Assembly (NCBI RefSeq): GCF_029948085.1
Contig: NZ_JARZZP010000001.1
Span: 1,116 to 60,392, forward strand
DNA: 59,277 bases
Source of the DNA: Streptococcus taonis
Lineage (GTDB): Bacteria; Bacillota; Bacilli; Lactobacillales; Streptococcaceae
Reading direction: 5' to 3'
Shown here: one piece after another, positions 10,170 through 18,632 of the stretch
How the letters are laid out: each line of letters begins with the position of its first letter
Numbering within the stretch: the first letter of the stretch is position 1
Made by a program: the position numbers and the translations under genes
The notes under the pieces: generated by a model
Database searches by the model: none
Told to the model about the DNA's origin: nothing
Seen by the model: only the letters and a program-made list of their open reading frames with translations

Positions 10170-10331
10170 CTAAACCCAGTCACCCAGTTCATCAGGCATG
10201 TTATTTAGGTTACGGACAGAACCGCTAATTTTAGACTTCCAAACAACTCTGTAAAAAGTACAAGGTTATCTTTTTCTATTTTATCATCTAGTTCCATTTT
10301 CCCATCCGTATAAAGATCAATAACCTGCTGT
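10170..10331 (-). pseudogene. Decayed gene fragment upstream of the lipase-domain gene
   Basis: One minus-strand frame reads VIDLYTDGKMELDDKIEKDN and stays open to a stop at 10205-10207. An overlapping frame continues as SGSVRNLNNMPDELGDWV to a stop at 10170-10172. Neither has a start codon with a ribosome site. Protein-like wording in two consecutive frames suggests the 3' end of a lost gene with a frameshift. Family not recognised. The rest of 10001-10465 holds no gene I can see. Confidence 0.4.
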
Positions 10332-10418
10332 TAAAATTTCACTAAATTAAGAAAGAAATCTAAATACTGAACTTTCTATACTGCCATTATATCACAAAGA
10401 ATTCCTTAAAAGAAAAAA

Positions 10419-10460
10419 ATCACCATTCTTGATTTTCTAGAAAACCAAAAAATGGTGATT
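10419..10460 (-). terminator. Terminator of the lgt/YtxH operon
   Basis: AATCACCATT and AATGGTGATT form a 10-bp stem just beyond the stop of the YtxH gene. The minus-strand 3' side runs into TTTTTTTCTTTT. Confidence 0.8.
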
Positions 10461-10465
10461 CTATG

Positions 10466-10861
10466 TTAATTTTCTTGAAGCTCAATGACAATTTCTTGAC
10501 CATTTCCATTTTCTTCCACAACTACTTTTTCTTCCAGTTGTGATTTGAAATGATTCAAGGTTTCTTTTGAAACTTCAGTCGCTTGTTGAGCATGATATTT
10601 TGCTTTATCAAGAACAGTGTCCAGAGTAATTTCCCCAGATTCAATCTGCTCTTTTGTTTTAAGAACAAATTCTTTGGTTTGTTCTTTGACATCCGTTAAT
10701 TTTTCACAAACCTGCTCTTTAGCATACTCAGGATCTTCTTTTAGATCTTCTAAAAATTCTTGTGCTTGGCTTCTAACTTGTTTTCCTTTGTCACTTGTTA
10801 GAAACAAGGCTGCAGCAACACCTGAAACAGTTCCTAGAAAGATAGATGATAGTTTACCCAT
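10466..10861 (-). CDS. YtxH-domain protein
   Basis: 131 aa. It begins MGKLSSIFLGTVSGVAAALF, a short hydrophobic N-terminal helix of the YtxH/general-stress type, followed by a long, highly charged helical region rich in Lys and Glu. It lies 15 nt after a DUF948 gene and ends at a terminator, so it is the last gene of the hprK-lgt-DUF948-ytxH unit. Family members are small membrane-tethered proteins, sometimes stress-induced in Bacillus; no enzymatic role is known. Probably membrane-anchored with a cytoplasmic tail. Confidence 0.85.
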   Translation of the reverse strand: MGKLSSIFLGTVSGVAAALFLTSDKGKQVRSQAQEFLEDLKEDPEYAKEQVCEKLTDVKEQTKEFVLKTKEQIESGEITLDTVLDKAKYHAQQATEVSKETLNHFKSQLEEKVVVEENGNGQEIVIELQEN

Positions 10862-10876
10862 TAGCTTACTCCTTTT

Positions 10877-11260
10877 TTATTTTTTGAAAAATTTACTTGC
10901 AAGACGAAGAGCTGACAGACTTGCACCAGTCTTGAGTGTTTTTGAACCAGCAGATGATGCCTTTTTACTCAAAACACGCGCTTGATCATTTAGGTCAGAA
11001 ACAGAAACAGAAAGGTCTGCAACTGCTGTAAAGAGGGGATCAATTGTAGCAACTTTGACATTGATATCATCAACAAGAACGTTGACTTTTGTAAGCAATT
11101 CATTTGTTTGATGAAGAGTTACATCTACATCTGATGTTAAAGTTTTAACAGTTTTTTCAGTTTCATCAATTACACGACCAACTTTTTGAAGGGTAATAGT
11201 CAGATAAACTAAAAATACAACCAAGGCAATTGCCACAATAATATAAGCCACTTCTAACAT
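10877..11260 (-). CDS. DUF948 membrane protein
   Basis: 127 aa. One N-terminal transmembrane helix (VAYIIVAIALVVFLVYLTIT) is followed by a helical region with heptad-like spacing (TLTSDVDVTLHQTNELLTKV), typical of DUF948 proteins that pair with YtxH proteins in streptococci and bacilli. It starts immediately after the lgt stop (1 nt gap), indicating cotranscription and probable translational coupling. The molecular role is not established. Confidence 0.85.
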   Translation of the reverse strand: MLEVAYIIVAIALVVFLVYLTITLQKVGRVIDETEKTVKTLTSDVDVTLHQTNELLTKVNVLVDDINVKVATIDPLFTAVADLSVSVSDLNDQARVLSKKASSAGSKTLKTGASLSALRLASKFFKK

Positions 11261-11261
11261 T

Positions 11262-12050
11262 TTAATTCTCCTTTTTTACATTATAAAATGGTGCTTTTTT
11301 CCGATATTGATAAAAGATGATATAAATACCAAGGCCAATCAATAGGGCAGACAACCACTGAGATACTCGGAGTCCAAAGAACATGAGACTATCCGTACGC
11401 ATGCCCTCAATAATCATACGTCCAAATCCGTACCAAATTAGATAAAAGGCAGTGATATGACCACGACGGATACTCTTTAATCGGCGTCTAAAAATGACAA
11501 TCAAGGCAAAACCGATCAGATTCCAGATAGACTCGTATAAGAAGGTTGGTTGGCGGTATGAGCCATCAATATACATCTGATTCTTAATAAAACCAGGTAA
11601 ATAGTCTAGATTTTCAACGACTGCTCCATAAGCTTCTTGGTTAAAGAAGTTTCCCCAACGCCCTAGACTCTGAGCAATCATGACGCTAGGAGCTGCAATA
11701 TCTAAGAAATCCCAAGTATTGATTAATTTGCGATCAGCAAAGATATAGAGTACAATCGCGCCAGTAATTAAACCACCGTATATGGCAAGACCACCATTCC
11801 AAATAGCAAAAATCTCTCCCAGATGTTGGCTATAATAATCAAATCTAAAAATAACATAGTAGAGTCTAGCTCCAATGATTGACAAAGGAAAGGCAATTAA
11901 GATGAAGTCCAAAATATCATCAGATAAAATCTTCTTTTTAGGCGCTTCTTTACTGGCAAGGTATACCGCTAAAACAAGACCTGAAACGATGCAGAGTGCA
12001 TACCATCTAACAGCTAAAGGACCAATTTGAAAAGCGATTGGATCAATCAT
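11262..12050 (-). CDS. lgt: Prolipoprotein diacylglyceryl transferase
   Basis: 262 aa, normal for Lgt. It transfers a diacylglyceryl group from phosphatidylglycerol to the lipobox cysteine of prolipoproteins, the first step of lipoprotein maturation in the cytoplasmic membrane. Visible: the family signature [15 protein letters not shown] about two-fifths into the protein and several membrane helices. The start overlaps the end of hprK by 8 nt, so translation is coupled. The hprK-lgt pairing is typical of streptococci and other Firmicutes. Confidence 0.97.
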   Translation of the reverse strand: MIDPIAFQIGPLAVRWYALCIVSGLVLAVYLASKEAPKKKILSDDILDFILIAFPLSIIGARLYYVIFRFDYYSQHLGEIFAIWNGGLAIYGGLITGAIVLYIFADRKLINTWDFLDIAAPSVMIAQSLGRWGNFFNQEAYGAVVENLDYLPGFIKNQMYIDGSYRQPTFLYESIWNLIGFALIVIFRRRLKSIRRGHITAFYLIWYGFGRMIIEGMRTDSLMFFGLRVSQWLSALLIGLGIYIIFYQYRKKAPFYNVKKEN

Positions 12051-12978
12051 TTTTCACCTCGTTCTTTGCAATCAGATTTGTCAATCTTTCTTCAAATAGT
12101 CGAGTAGCATCAAAGCCCATTTCCTTAGCACGATAATTCATCGCTGCTGCTTCGATAACGACAGAAATATTACGTCCTGTTTTTACAGGAATGCGGATAC
12201 GTGGAATAGCTACTCCAGAAATCTCCAATTCCTCAGCATTATTGCCTAGACGATCAAAAGTCTTTTGCGTGTCATAATTTTCTAGATAGACAGCCAACTG
12301 AACTTGTGAAGAATCCTTAACTGCACTGGCACCATAAAGACTCATCACATCTATAATACCAACACCACGAATCTCAAGTAAATGCTTCAAGATTTCAGCT
12401 GGTTCACCCCAGAGAGTCATTTCATCCTTAGCAAAGATATCTACACGGTCATCAGCTACCAAACGGTGTCCTCGTTTCACGAGTTCTAGACCTGTCTCAC
12501 TCTTACCAATACCACTGTCGCCTTGGATTAACACACCCATACCATAGATATCCATCAAGACACCATGTACACTTTCACGCTCAGCCAAACGAGAATCTAG
12601 GTAACTTGACAATTCTCCAGACAGACGACTTGTTGCTGTACGACTCGTTAAAATAGCGATTTTACATTCTCTAGCGGCCTTTAGCATTTCCTCTGGAACT
12701 ACTAAACCACGCGCAACAATAACTGCAGGTGTTTCTGGTTGAAACATCTTTTTCAAAACCTGGTAGCGGTTATGAGAAGACATACTAATCAGATAAGACC
12801 ACTCTTTCATTCCCAGTAACTGAATCCGCTCTGGAGTATAGTAGTCAAAATACCCCGTCATTTCAAGCCCTGGTCGCGTAATATCCGCAGTATTGATTTT
12901 CTTTTCAAGTAATTCTGGCTCACCATAGACAATGTCTAGTCTGAGCTTATCAATCACTTCTTTGACTAAAACCGACAT
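12043..12978 (-). CDS. hprK: HPr kinase/phosphorylase
   Basis: 311 aa. It phosphorylates and dephosphorylates Ser46 of HPr and so controls CcpA-mediated carbon catabolite repression. Walker A is seen as [14 protein letters not shown] near residue 150, and the HprK signature as [16 protein letters not shown] near 205. The start is the ATG at 12978: an upstream in-frame ATG at 12993 is rejected because AAGGAG, the ribosome site, lies within its first codons. First gene of an operon continuing into lgt. Confidence 0.97.
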   Translation of the reverse strand: MSVLVKEVIDKLRLDIVYGEPELLEKKINTADITRPGLEMTGYFDYYTPERIQLLGMKEWSYLISMSSHNRYQVLKKMFQPETPAVIVARGLVVPEEMLKAARECKIAILTSRTATSRLSGELSSYLDSRLAERESVHGVLMDIYGMGVLIQGDSGIGKSETGLELVKRGHRLVADDRVDIFAKDEMTLWGEPAEILKHLLEIRGVGIIDVMSLYGASAVKDSSQVQLAVYLENYDTQKTFDRLGNNAEELEISGVAIPRIRIPVKTGRNISVVIEAAAMNYRAKEMGFDATRLFEERLTNLIAKNEVKND

Positions 12979-13009
12979 AATTTTCTCCTTCAATCAAGTT
13001 CTTCCCTCT

Positions 13010-13018
13010 ATTATATCA
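13010..13018 (-). promoter_or_regulatory. Extended -10 of the hprK operon
   Basis: TGATATAAT on the minus strand, 31 nt before the hprK ATG, gives a predicted leader of about 25 nt. No strong -35 is evident, which fits an extended -10 promoter. Confidence 0.65.
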
Positions 13019-13075
13019 AATTGTAGGAGGAAGTTTCAGAATTTTGCAGGATTTATAGGATTTATTTAAAGCAAA

Positions 13076-13099
13076 AAAGACTAGATTACTCTAGCCTTT
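13076..13099 (-). terminator. Terminator of rpsU
   Basis: Ten-base-pair stem AAAGGCTAGA/TCTAGTCTTT with a GTAA loop, 8 nt past the rpsU stop, followed by TTTTTT partly shared with the stem. Confidence 0.8.
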
Positions 13100-13107
13100 C
13101 TTATTAA

Positions 13108-13284
13108 TTAGAATTTTTTACGTTTACGAGCTGCTTCTGACTTACGTTTACGTTTTACAGAAGGTTTTTCATAGAATTCACGTTTGCGTGTTTCTTGAAG
13201 AGTACCAGCTTTAGTAACTGCACGTTTGAAACGACGAAGAGCATCGTCAAGAGATTCATTCTTACGTACTACTGTTTTAGACAT
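13108..13284 (-). CDS. rpsU: 30S ribosomal protein S21
   Basis: 58 aa, the usual size, starting [20 protein letters not shown] and ending in a strongly basic tail ([15 protein letters not shown]). S21 binds late on the 30S platform. The start is set at 13284, where GGGAG lies 9 nt upstream; an in-frame ATG 24 nt earlier overlaps that ribosome site. It is followed by its own terminator, so it is separate from hprK. Confidence 0.97.
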
Positions 13285-13413
13285 TTTTTTCACTCCCTTC
13301 AAGTTCAAGATCTATTCTATTTTACACGGAATGAAGAAAATTGTCAAGAAAAAAATGAAATTCTCCCAAATCATTCCATTTAAAATTTACAAGATTTTAC
13401 CATTATATCTAGC

Positions 13414-13758
13414 CTAGTTCTCCACTTCTAAGGTTTGTTCTAAACGAACACTTAATTTTTTAATTTCTAACCCCATGTGGTCTAGGTACTCCCAATAAAC
13501 TGACGGTAGATCAAAAATGATATATAAGTCCTTGCTGTCAACGTGATCAACAAAATGTTTCAGTATTTGCTCTCGAATAAAATATAAATCCTTTACTTGA
13601 CCTAAACTAATAGTTTCTAACTTTGCTAAATACTGACATAAAGCAGAAAGTGATGAACAGTCAAATTTGTCTTCTTCATGTAAAAAATACAAAAAATTTT
13701 GATTTTCATCCCTCATCATATTTGAAAAATATCCAGACCAAAAAACCACCCAATCCAC
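13414..13758 (-). CDS. Hypothetical protein next to nagB, start uncertain
   Basis: Up to 114 aa if the GTG at 13758 is used. No Shine-Dalgarno is visible there or at the internal ATG pair near codon 14. The protein is acidic, rich in Leu, Asp and aromatic residues, with no signal peptide or membrane helix, and I recognise no family. It lies 30 nt beyond the nagB stop on the same strand, so it could be cotranscribed. The frame extends a few codons upstream of the GTG (KPFDPVDWVVFW) to a stop, which suggests a truncated 5' end or a remnant. Confidence 0.5.
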   Translation of the reverse strand: MDWVVFWSGYFSNMMRDENQNFLYFLHEEDKFDCSSLSALCQYLAKLETISLGQVKDLYFIREQILKHFVDHVDSKDLYIIFDLPSVYWEYLDHMGLEIKKLSVRLEQTLEVEN

Positions 13759-13788
13759 AGGATCGAATGGTTTTTAATGATTAAAATC

Positions 13789-14496
13789 TTATTTTTTTAA
13801 CAAGCTGAGTGCTGCTGCATCTGCGATAATGGTCACATCTGGATGGTTTTGCAGGCTACTTGCCGGTAGACTTTCTGTCACTGGCCCTTCAACAGTTCCA
13901 GCGATAGCTTCTGCTTTTGATTCACCATAAGCAAATAGAAGGATAGACTTAGCATCCAAAATGTTCTTAATCCCCATTGAAATAGCTTGGGTTGGAACAT
14001 CTTCAATCTTCTCAAAGAAGCGCGCGTTAGCTTCGATTGTAGACTGATCTAGCTCTACAAGGTGAGTTTGGCTATCAAATGGTGTGCCTGGTTCATTAAA
14101 GCCAATATGACCATTGCGACCAATTCCTAAGATTTGTAGGTCAACTGGATGGTCAGCAAGAATTTGGTTGTAGCGTTCTACTTCTGCTTCTGCATTATCC
14201 TTGACACCACGTGGCAAGAAACTTTCTTTAAATGGTTTCTTGTTGAAAAGATTTTCTTGCATAAAGTAACGGTATGATTGAGGATTGTCCCCATCAAGAC
14301 CTACGTACTCATCCAAGTTTACACTTGTAAGATTTGAAAAATCAAGATCGCTCTCAACGATTCGTTGATAAAACTCCAAAGGACTGCTTCCTGTTGCAAG
14401 TCCCAATGTTTGTGCACCGTTTTCCAATTTTTCTTTTAAGATATCAAAAGCAACTTTTCCACCTTCAATTGGATTTTCCACTTGAATAACTTTCAT
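13789..14496 (-). CDS. nagB: Glucosamine-6-phosphate deaminase
   Basis: 235 aa. It converts glucosamine 6-phosphate to fructose 6-phosphate and ammonia, feeding amino sugars into glycolysis. Family motifs: [11 protein letters not shown] near residue 38 and [17 protein letters not shown] near 128 (with the catalytic His-Glu region). The start is the ATG at 14496 preceded by GGAGGA; the upstream ATG at 14511 is part of that ribosome site. The promoter carries a GntR-type operator and a cre-like site, consistent with amino-sugar induction and catabolite control. Confidence 0.97.
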   Translation of the reverse strand: MKVIQVENPIEGGKVAFDILKEKLENGAQTLGLATGSSPLEFYQRIVESDLDFSNLTSVNLDEYVGLDGDNPQSYRYFMQENLFNKKPFKESFLPRGVKDNAEAEVERYNQILADHPVDLQILGIGRNGHIGFNEPGTPFDSQTHLVELDQSTIEANARFFEKIEDVPTQAISMGIKNILDAKSILLFAYGESKAEAIAGTVEGPVTESLPASSLQNHPDVTIIADAAALSLLKK

Positions 14497-14523
14497 AATT
14501 TTGTCCTCCATATTCTTTATTTT

Positions 14524-14566
14524 ATTATATGGTATAGACCAATTTTTGTCAAGTGAAAACGATTTA
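14524..14566 (-). promoter_or_regulatory. nagB promoter with GntR/NagR-type operator and cre-like site
   Basis: On the minus strand TTGACA (14547-14552) and TATAAT (14524-14529) are separated by exactly 17 nt. Between them lies TGGTCTATACCA (14530-14541), an inverted repeat of the dre type bound by NagR/DasR-family GntR regulators, positioned to block RNA polymerase. Just upstream, TGAAAACGATTTA (14554-14566 on the plus strand) resembles a CcpA cre site with about two mismatches. Confidence 0.7.
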
Positions 14567-14582
14567 TTTTTGTTGAAAATAT

Positions 14583-14609
14583 GACAGTAGCCTCAAAATA
14601 GCTACTGTC
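14583..14609. terminator. Hairpin between nagB and the GDSL gene
   Basis: GACAGTAGC and GCTACTGTC form a perfect 9-bp stem around 9 nt. The flanking T tract is poor on both strands (ATATTTTC on the minus side). It could end transcripts coming from the GDSL gene direction. Confidence 0.55.
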
Positions 14610-14625
14610 TTGTCTCATTTGATTC

Positions 14626-14829
14626 TTAAAACCTTGATAGACTTGACAAATAGTAGGAAAGAGCCAAAAAAAGCTCGATAATATTTGTAATAGGCAAATT
14701 CCTATAGATATTATGGAGCTTTTTATTGTATCGAATTGTCAAATGAAGAGCAGATAGTAGATTGCATACAGAATAGTCCACTGTGACTTCTAAAACATTG
14801 CTAGAAATTGATTTGACTTCCTTAATCAA
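14626..14829 (-). other. Possible remnant ORF (67 codons)
   Basis: The frame opens with TTG at 14829 and has no Shine-Dalgarno. The product is a leucine-rich peptide ending ALSYYLSSLSRF, with no family I recognise. It lies in a 510-nt AT-rich gap between nagB and the GDSL gene. It may be the tail of a lost gene or chance. Nothing else is seen in 14610-15007. Confidence 0.2.
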
Positions 14830-15007
14830 TTTATCCAGATTTTAATACTTTCAAGATCTATTATTTAGTATATCCTCCGACAGGTGAATGGTATCATCAA
14901 CTAACATGAGATCGCTAGTATTGAGAGAATTTTTTTAATAATATTAGCAACATATTTATTTTACCAAAAATATTAATCATAAAAAATCTTGTTCATCTAT
15001 ACTAAAC

Positions 15008-15643
15008 CTAGAAAATATATTTTTTTAAAGTATTTGATAAAGCTTGATAACCAGCGACACTGAGGTGAAGACCATCCGTTGTATAGTCTGCCTTGAGTTG
15101 CCCTTCCTGATCGAGTAAGTTCTCAAAAACAGGCACAAATTCAACCTGCATATAGGCAGAGGCAAGGTCTTGATAGGCTTGGTTCCAGGCCATGATCTTC
15201 TCATTGGTACGAATATAAACTGTCTGTTTGTATTCTTCCCCTTGATGAGCTGGCAGAATAGAAACTAGCTTTATCTGTGACAGTGGATAGTCGCGAGAAA
15301 TACTTTGAATCACGCTTTCAAGATTGTTTAGCGCTTCATTCATTGGAACATCTTTTCCAATGTCATTTGTCCCAATCAATAGTACAATTTGGTCCACTGC
15401 ATCGCCATAGAGATGAGCATCAAGATTTTCTCGTAAAAGTCCCGTCTGGTAGCCTCGAATCCCTCGGTTCACAATGTTTTTTGACGTTCCCAATAATTCT
15501 TGCAAGGGATAATACTCAATAATAGAATCCCCAATAAAAATGATATCTGGTTCAATTACCGAGATTTGATTAAGTTCACGATACTTGGTTTGAATTTTCT
15601 CTTGCTCTTTTAAGAGCCAATTTTCTAAAAGCTGTACTGCCAA
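15008..15643 (-). CDS. SGNH/GDSL-family hydrolase
   Basis: 211 aa, no signal peptide, so probably cytoplasmic. All four SGNH blocks are present: IFIGDSIIEYY (catalytic Ser) near residue 37, the Gly block NRGIRGYQTG, LLIGTNDIG (oxyanion Asn) and TTDGLHLSVAGY (Asp and His) near the end. Family members are esterases or lipases of broad range, often annotated as PAF-acetylhydrolase-like in streptococci. The start is a TTG at 15643. Its ribosome site GAAGGAGAA is made of the last codons of the upstream HAD gene, so the two genes are tightly coupled. Confidence 0.9.
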   Translation of the reverse strand: MAVQLLENWLLKEQEKIQTKYRELNQISVIEPDIIFIGDSIIEYYPLQELLGTSKNIVNRGIRGYQTGLLRENLDAHLYGDAVDQIVLLIGTNDIGKDVPMNEALNNLESVIQSISRDYPLSQIKLVSILPAHQGEEYKQTVYIRTNEKIMAWNQAYQDLASAYMQVEFVPVFENLLDQEGQLKADYTTDGLHLSVAGYQALSNTLKKYIF

Positions 15644-15644
15644 G

Positions 15645-16472
15645 TTATTCTCCTTCTTCTAGCCAGTTTTCTAAAACTTGGTAAACCCCTGCCTGACTGT
15701 TAGCTGGTGCTATTTGGGTGGCTACTTCTTTGACAGTCTCCTCAGCATTTTCCATCGCATAAGAAACACCTGCTAACTCTAACATTTCGATATCATTTTC
15801 ACTATCACCAAAGGCCATAATTTGTTCAGGTTTCAAGTCCCAACGTTTGAGCAACTCCTCTAAGCCCCATGCCTTATGAATGCCATCCTGTAAGATATCA
15901 ATACAGCCGTAGCCACTCGAAACAGCTCGAACATGACCATCAAACAAGTCATTGATTTCCTGTACAACCACATCTGATCGTTCTTCTCCAACAACCATAC
16001 TCATCTTGAGGACACCTCCAAAGAGACTGGAGTCAAATTCATCAACAAAGTGCATTCGTTGATAGAATTTCTCTATCATCTCCGGAGTCATAAATTTATC
16101 AAGTTCTGTAAAGACAGTTCCTTCCTTGACAAAACCGCCATTCATAGCAGTTACGACAAACTGATCCTGGCACTCTCTGCCTTTAAAATGGCCCAAAGCC
16201 CTATCAACCATAGTATCAGCCCAAGTCTGAGCTTGAATCAATTGATCATTTTCGAATATACGAGCACCATTAGCAACCACAAGAACTACTCTTTCTGCTA
16301 GATGTCCCAGTAATTGTCGCATTCGATGAACTTCATTTCCCGTTGCAATGACAAAACGAACGCCACGTTGATCGAGTCGGTCCAAGATTTTTTCGAGGCG
16401 TGTTAGATCCAATTGTCCTTTAGGATCTAACAAAGTACCGTCCATATCCGTCGCTATTATCTTAATATCCAT
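15645..16472 (-). CDS. Cof-type HAD-family sugar-phosphate phosphatase
   Basis: 275 aa. HAD motif I is ATDMDGTLLD at the N-terminus, motif II VIATGNE near residue 60, and motif IV AFGDSENDIEML near 222, with a type IIB cap between. Cof-like enzymes dephosphorylate sugar phosphates, nucleotides or cofactors; the substrate cannot be read from sequence. The start ATG at 16472 has AAGGAG upstream. The stop precedes the TTG start of the GDSL hydrolase by 1 nt. It follows the CapA-like gene by only 24 nt and is probably in the same transcript. Confidence 0.92.
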   Translation of the reverse strand: MDIKIIATDMDGTLLDPKGQLDLTRLEKILDRLDQRGVRFVIATGNEVHRMRQLLGHLAERVVLVVANGARIFENDQLIQAQTWADTMVDRALGHFKGRECQDQFVVTAMNGGFVKEGTVFTELDKFMTPEMIEKFYQRMHFVDEFDSSLFGGVLKMSMVVGEERSDVVVQEINDLFDGHVRAVSSGYGCIDILQDGIHKAWGLEELLKRWDLKPEQIMAFGDSENDIEMLELAGVSYAMENAEETVKEVATQIAPANSQAGVYQVLENWLEEGE

Positions 16473-16496
16473 TGTGTCTCCTTGTGGTCCAAGTCA

Positions 16497-17816
16497 CTAC
16501 CACTTCAAACCTACATGTTCATTCATTTCTTTATAGGCTGTATCAATCCGTTCCTTGGTATCTTCATCTAATTGACTACGATATTTCCCACCCTCTATAA
16601 AATCTTCTAAAATGTAGGTCTGGTACAGATAGAGCGGATAGCCTTCAGGAGAATAAGTTCCTTTTGGTGTTCTATTAACCCAGCTAGGATGAGCTTGAGC
16701 TGTCTCAATCGTAGTCTTACCTGCTTTTTTCTTAATAGTCACATCCATGAGAACACCACGTTCTGTCCATTTTGCATTTTCCTCATCTTGCATAGTTTCA
16801 ATTCGCTGATTTGAGATGAAATTCCCCATAGAATAGATAATGAGTTTCTTGTCCCCATCTTTCTCAACCGTTTCAGCAGGCTCAACTACGTGAGGATGAC
16901 CACCAAAGATAATATCAGCTCCCCAATCAATCATCTTGTGATAGAGAATCTTTTGTTCTTCAGTTGGTTCCAATTGGTACTCAATTCCCATCTGAGGCAT
17001 GATAATTGTAATATCCGCTTCCCTCTCTGCTCGTTCAATTTCAGCCTTCATCTTGTCTTCATTTAAGTCAGAAAGATGATTATCATAGTCTTCTTTAGAA
17101 ATGTATTCTTCAATGCCGTTAAATCCATAAGAATAGGCTAAAAGGGCAACTTTAATCCCGTTAACTTCCTTGATGACTATCGGTGCTTTCTCTCGTGGTT
17201 CATGGGTATAAACACCAATTGGTGTCATTCCAGCTTTTTCGATAGCATCTGCAGTTGAAAAAACTCCCTCAATCTGAGAATCCAAAATATGATTGTGAGC
17301 CAAGTCTAAGACCTGATAACCAGCATCCTTTATAGCATCCATGACTTCACCAGGTGCATTAAACAAGGGGTAACCTGCGAGATAATGGTCTTTATTTACA
17401 GTTCCTTCAAAATCACCGATGACTAAGTCAGCTTGCTTGAGCCATGATTTTACATACTCAAAATTTTCATGGAAATCATAAGTCCCATCTTCTTTTAGAG
17501 CAGTTCTATAAATCGGAATATGATAGAGCAAATCCCCATTTGCCATTATACGCGCACTTGTTTCTTGCTCCGTATCTGCATTCTTTTCCTGAGAATTTAA
17601 CTTTTTCTGCACAGCACTTGGATAACTACTGCTTAAAGAAATCCCTCGAGCTCCTTCCGCTAATAAAGTAAAAATCATCGAGACAGCTACCGAAGCTAAC
17701 AAGACCACAATAAAAGTACGATTATCCCACTGCTTATAATTCCTGAAAAATCGAACAGAATGTCTAATAGCATGTAAAACAGGACCATTTTTTCTTCTAC
17801 TATTACGTTGTTCCAT
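16497..17816 (-). CDS. CapA/PgsA-like metallophosphatase-fold membrane protein
   Basis: 439 aa. The start is set at the ATG at 17816, which has AAGGAG 8 nt upstream; the longer frame starting at 17843 overlaps the ribosome site. A basic N-terminus is followed by one transmembrane helix (FIVVLLASVAVSMIFTLLAE) near residues 40-60, then the PGA_cap domain: GDFEGTVN, LAHNHILD, MPQMGIEY and GGHPHVVEPAE. Homologues support poly-gamma-glutamate or capsule synthesis in Bacillus. In streptococci the role is unclear, and no capB/capC partners are present here. It probably acts on the outer membrane face. Confidence 0.9.
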   Translation of the reverse strand: MEQRNSRRKNGPVLHAIRHSVRFFRNYKQWDNRTFIVVLLASVAVSMIFTLLAEGARGISLSSSYPSAVQKKLNSQEKNADTEQETSARIMANGDLLYHIPIYRTALKEDGTYDFHENFEYVKSWLKQADLVIGDFEGTVNKDHYLAGYPLFNAPGEVMDAIKDAGYQVLDLAHNHILDSQIEGVFSTADAIEKAGMTPIGVYTHEPREKAPIVIKEVNGIKVALLAYSYGFNGIEEYISKEDYDNHLSDLNEDKMKAEIERAEREADITIIMPQMGIEYQLEPTEEQKILYHKMIDWGADIIFGGHPHVVEPAETVEKDGDKKLIIYSMGNFISNQRIETMQDEENAKWTERGVLMDVTIKKKAGKTTIETAQAHPSWVNRTPKGTYSPEGYPLYLYQTYILEDFIEGGKYRSQLDEDTKERIDTAYKEMNEHVGLKW

Positions 17817-17976
17817 ATTTTTTCTCCTTGCTTTTTGATGCAAGTCTCCTTACCTTATTATACCACAGACAAATTAGTATTTCCTTTTATTATATTATTT
17901 TTTAGCAACTTCTGTGACTTTCTTTCTCATCTGTTTTGTGTTATCATGTAATTGTAATAGAAGGAAAGGAAAGAAT

Positions 17977-18588
17977 ATGTCTGCTATAGAACGAATTACC
18001 AAAGCTGCTCATTTAATTGATATGAAAGATATTATCCGCGAAGGGAACCCTACTCTTCGTGCCGTTGCCGAGGAAGTCAGCTTCCCCTTGAGTGATCAAG
18101 ATATCATTCTTGGAGAAAAAATGATGCAATTTTTGAAACACTCGCAAGATCCTGTTATGGCTGAAAAATTAGGTCTACGTGGAGGAGTTGGACTTGCTGC
18201 ACCGCAGCTCGACATCTCAAAACGCATCATCGCCGTACTGGTACCAAATATCACTGAGGAAGGTGAAACTCCTCAAGAAGCCTATGACTTACAAGCTGTT
18301 ATGTACAATCCTAAAATCATCTCACATTCAGTCCAAGATGCTGCCTTAGGCGAAGGAGAAGGTTGCTTGTCTGTTGACCGTGCTGTTCCAGGTTATGTTA
18401 TCCGCCACGCTCGAGTAACTGTCGACTATTTTGATAAGGATGGAGAAAAGCACCGCATCAAACTTAAGGGCTATAACTCAATCGTAGTTCAACACGAAAT
18501 TGACCACTTAAATGGCATTATGTTCTATGATCGTATCAATGAAAAAGACCCATTTGAAGTTAAAGATGGCCTGCTCATTCTTGAATAA
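17977..18588 (+). CDS. def: Peptide deformylase (type 2)
   Basis: 203 aa. It removes the N-formyl group from nascent proteins. Metal and active-site motifs are present: GVGLAAPQ near residue 72, [10 protein letters not shown] near 130 and QHEIDHLNG near 174. The insertions and length fit the Gram-positive type 2 class. The start is the ATG at 17977 behind AAGGAAAGGA; an upstream in-frame ATG at 17914 would add an unlikely hydrophobic extension. It is a single gene, divergent from capA-like, ending at its own terminator. Confidence 0.97.
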   Translation: MSAIERITKAAHLIDMKDIIREGNPTLRAVAEEVSFPLSDQDIILGEKMMQFLKHSQDPVMAEKLGLRGGVGLAAPQLDISKRIIAVLVPNITEEGETPQEAYDLQAVMYNPKIISHSVQDAALGEGEGCLSVDRAVPGYVIRHARVTVDYFDKDGEKHRIKLKGYNSIVVQHEIDHLNGIMFYDRINEKDPFEVKDGLLILE

Positions 18589-18590
18589 AG

Positions 18591-18617
18591 AAAATCCCGT
18601 TGCAAGACGGGATTTTG
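18591..18617 (+). terminator. Terminator of def
   Basis: AAAATCCCGT/ACGGGATTTT stem with a loop TGCAAG, directly after the def stop. The loop and stem overlap the -35 region of the rlmB promoter. Confidence 0.75.
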
Positions 18618-18626
18618 TGTTATAAT
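18600..18626 (+). promoter_or_regulatory. rlmB promoter, apparently leaderless
   Basis: TGTTATAAT (extended -10; hexamer 18621-18626) is preceded after 15 nt by TTGCAA (18600-18605). Only 6 nt separate the -10 from the rlmB ATG, so transcription should begin at or next to the start codon. Confidence 0.65.
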
Positions 18627-18632
18627 GAAGAT

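Noticed and set aside
10617..10985. Plus-strand 122-codon open frame over the YtxH/DUF948 genes
   Set aside because: Antisense shadow of two well-supported genes, with no ribosome site.
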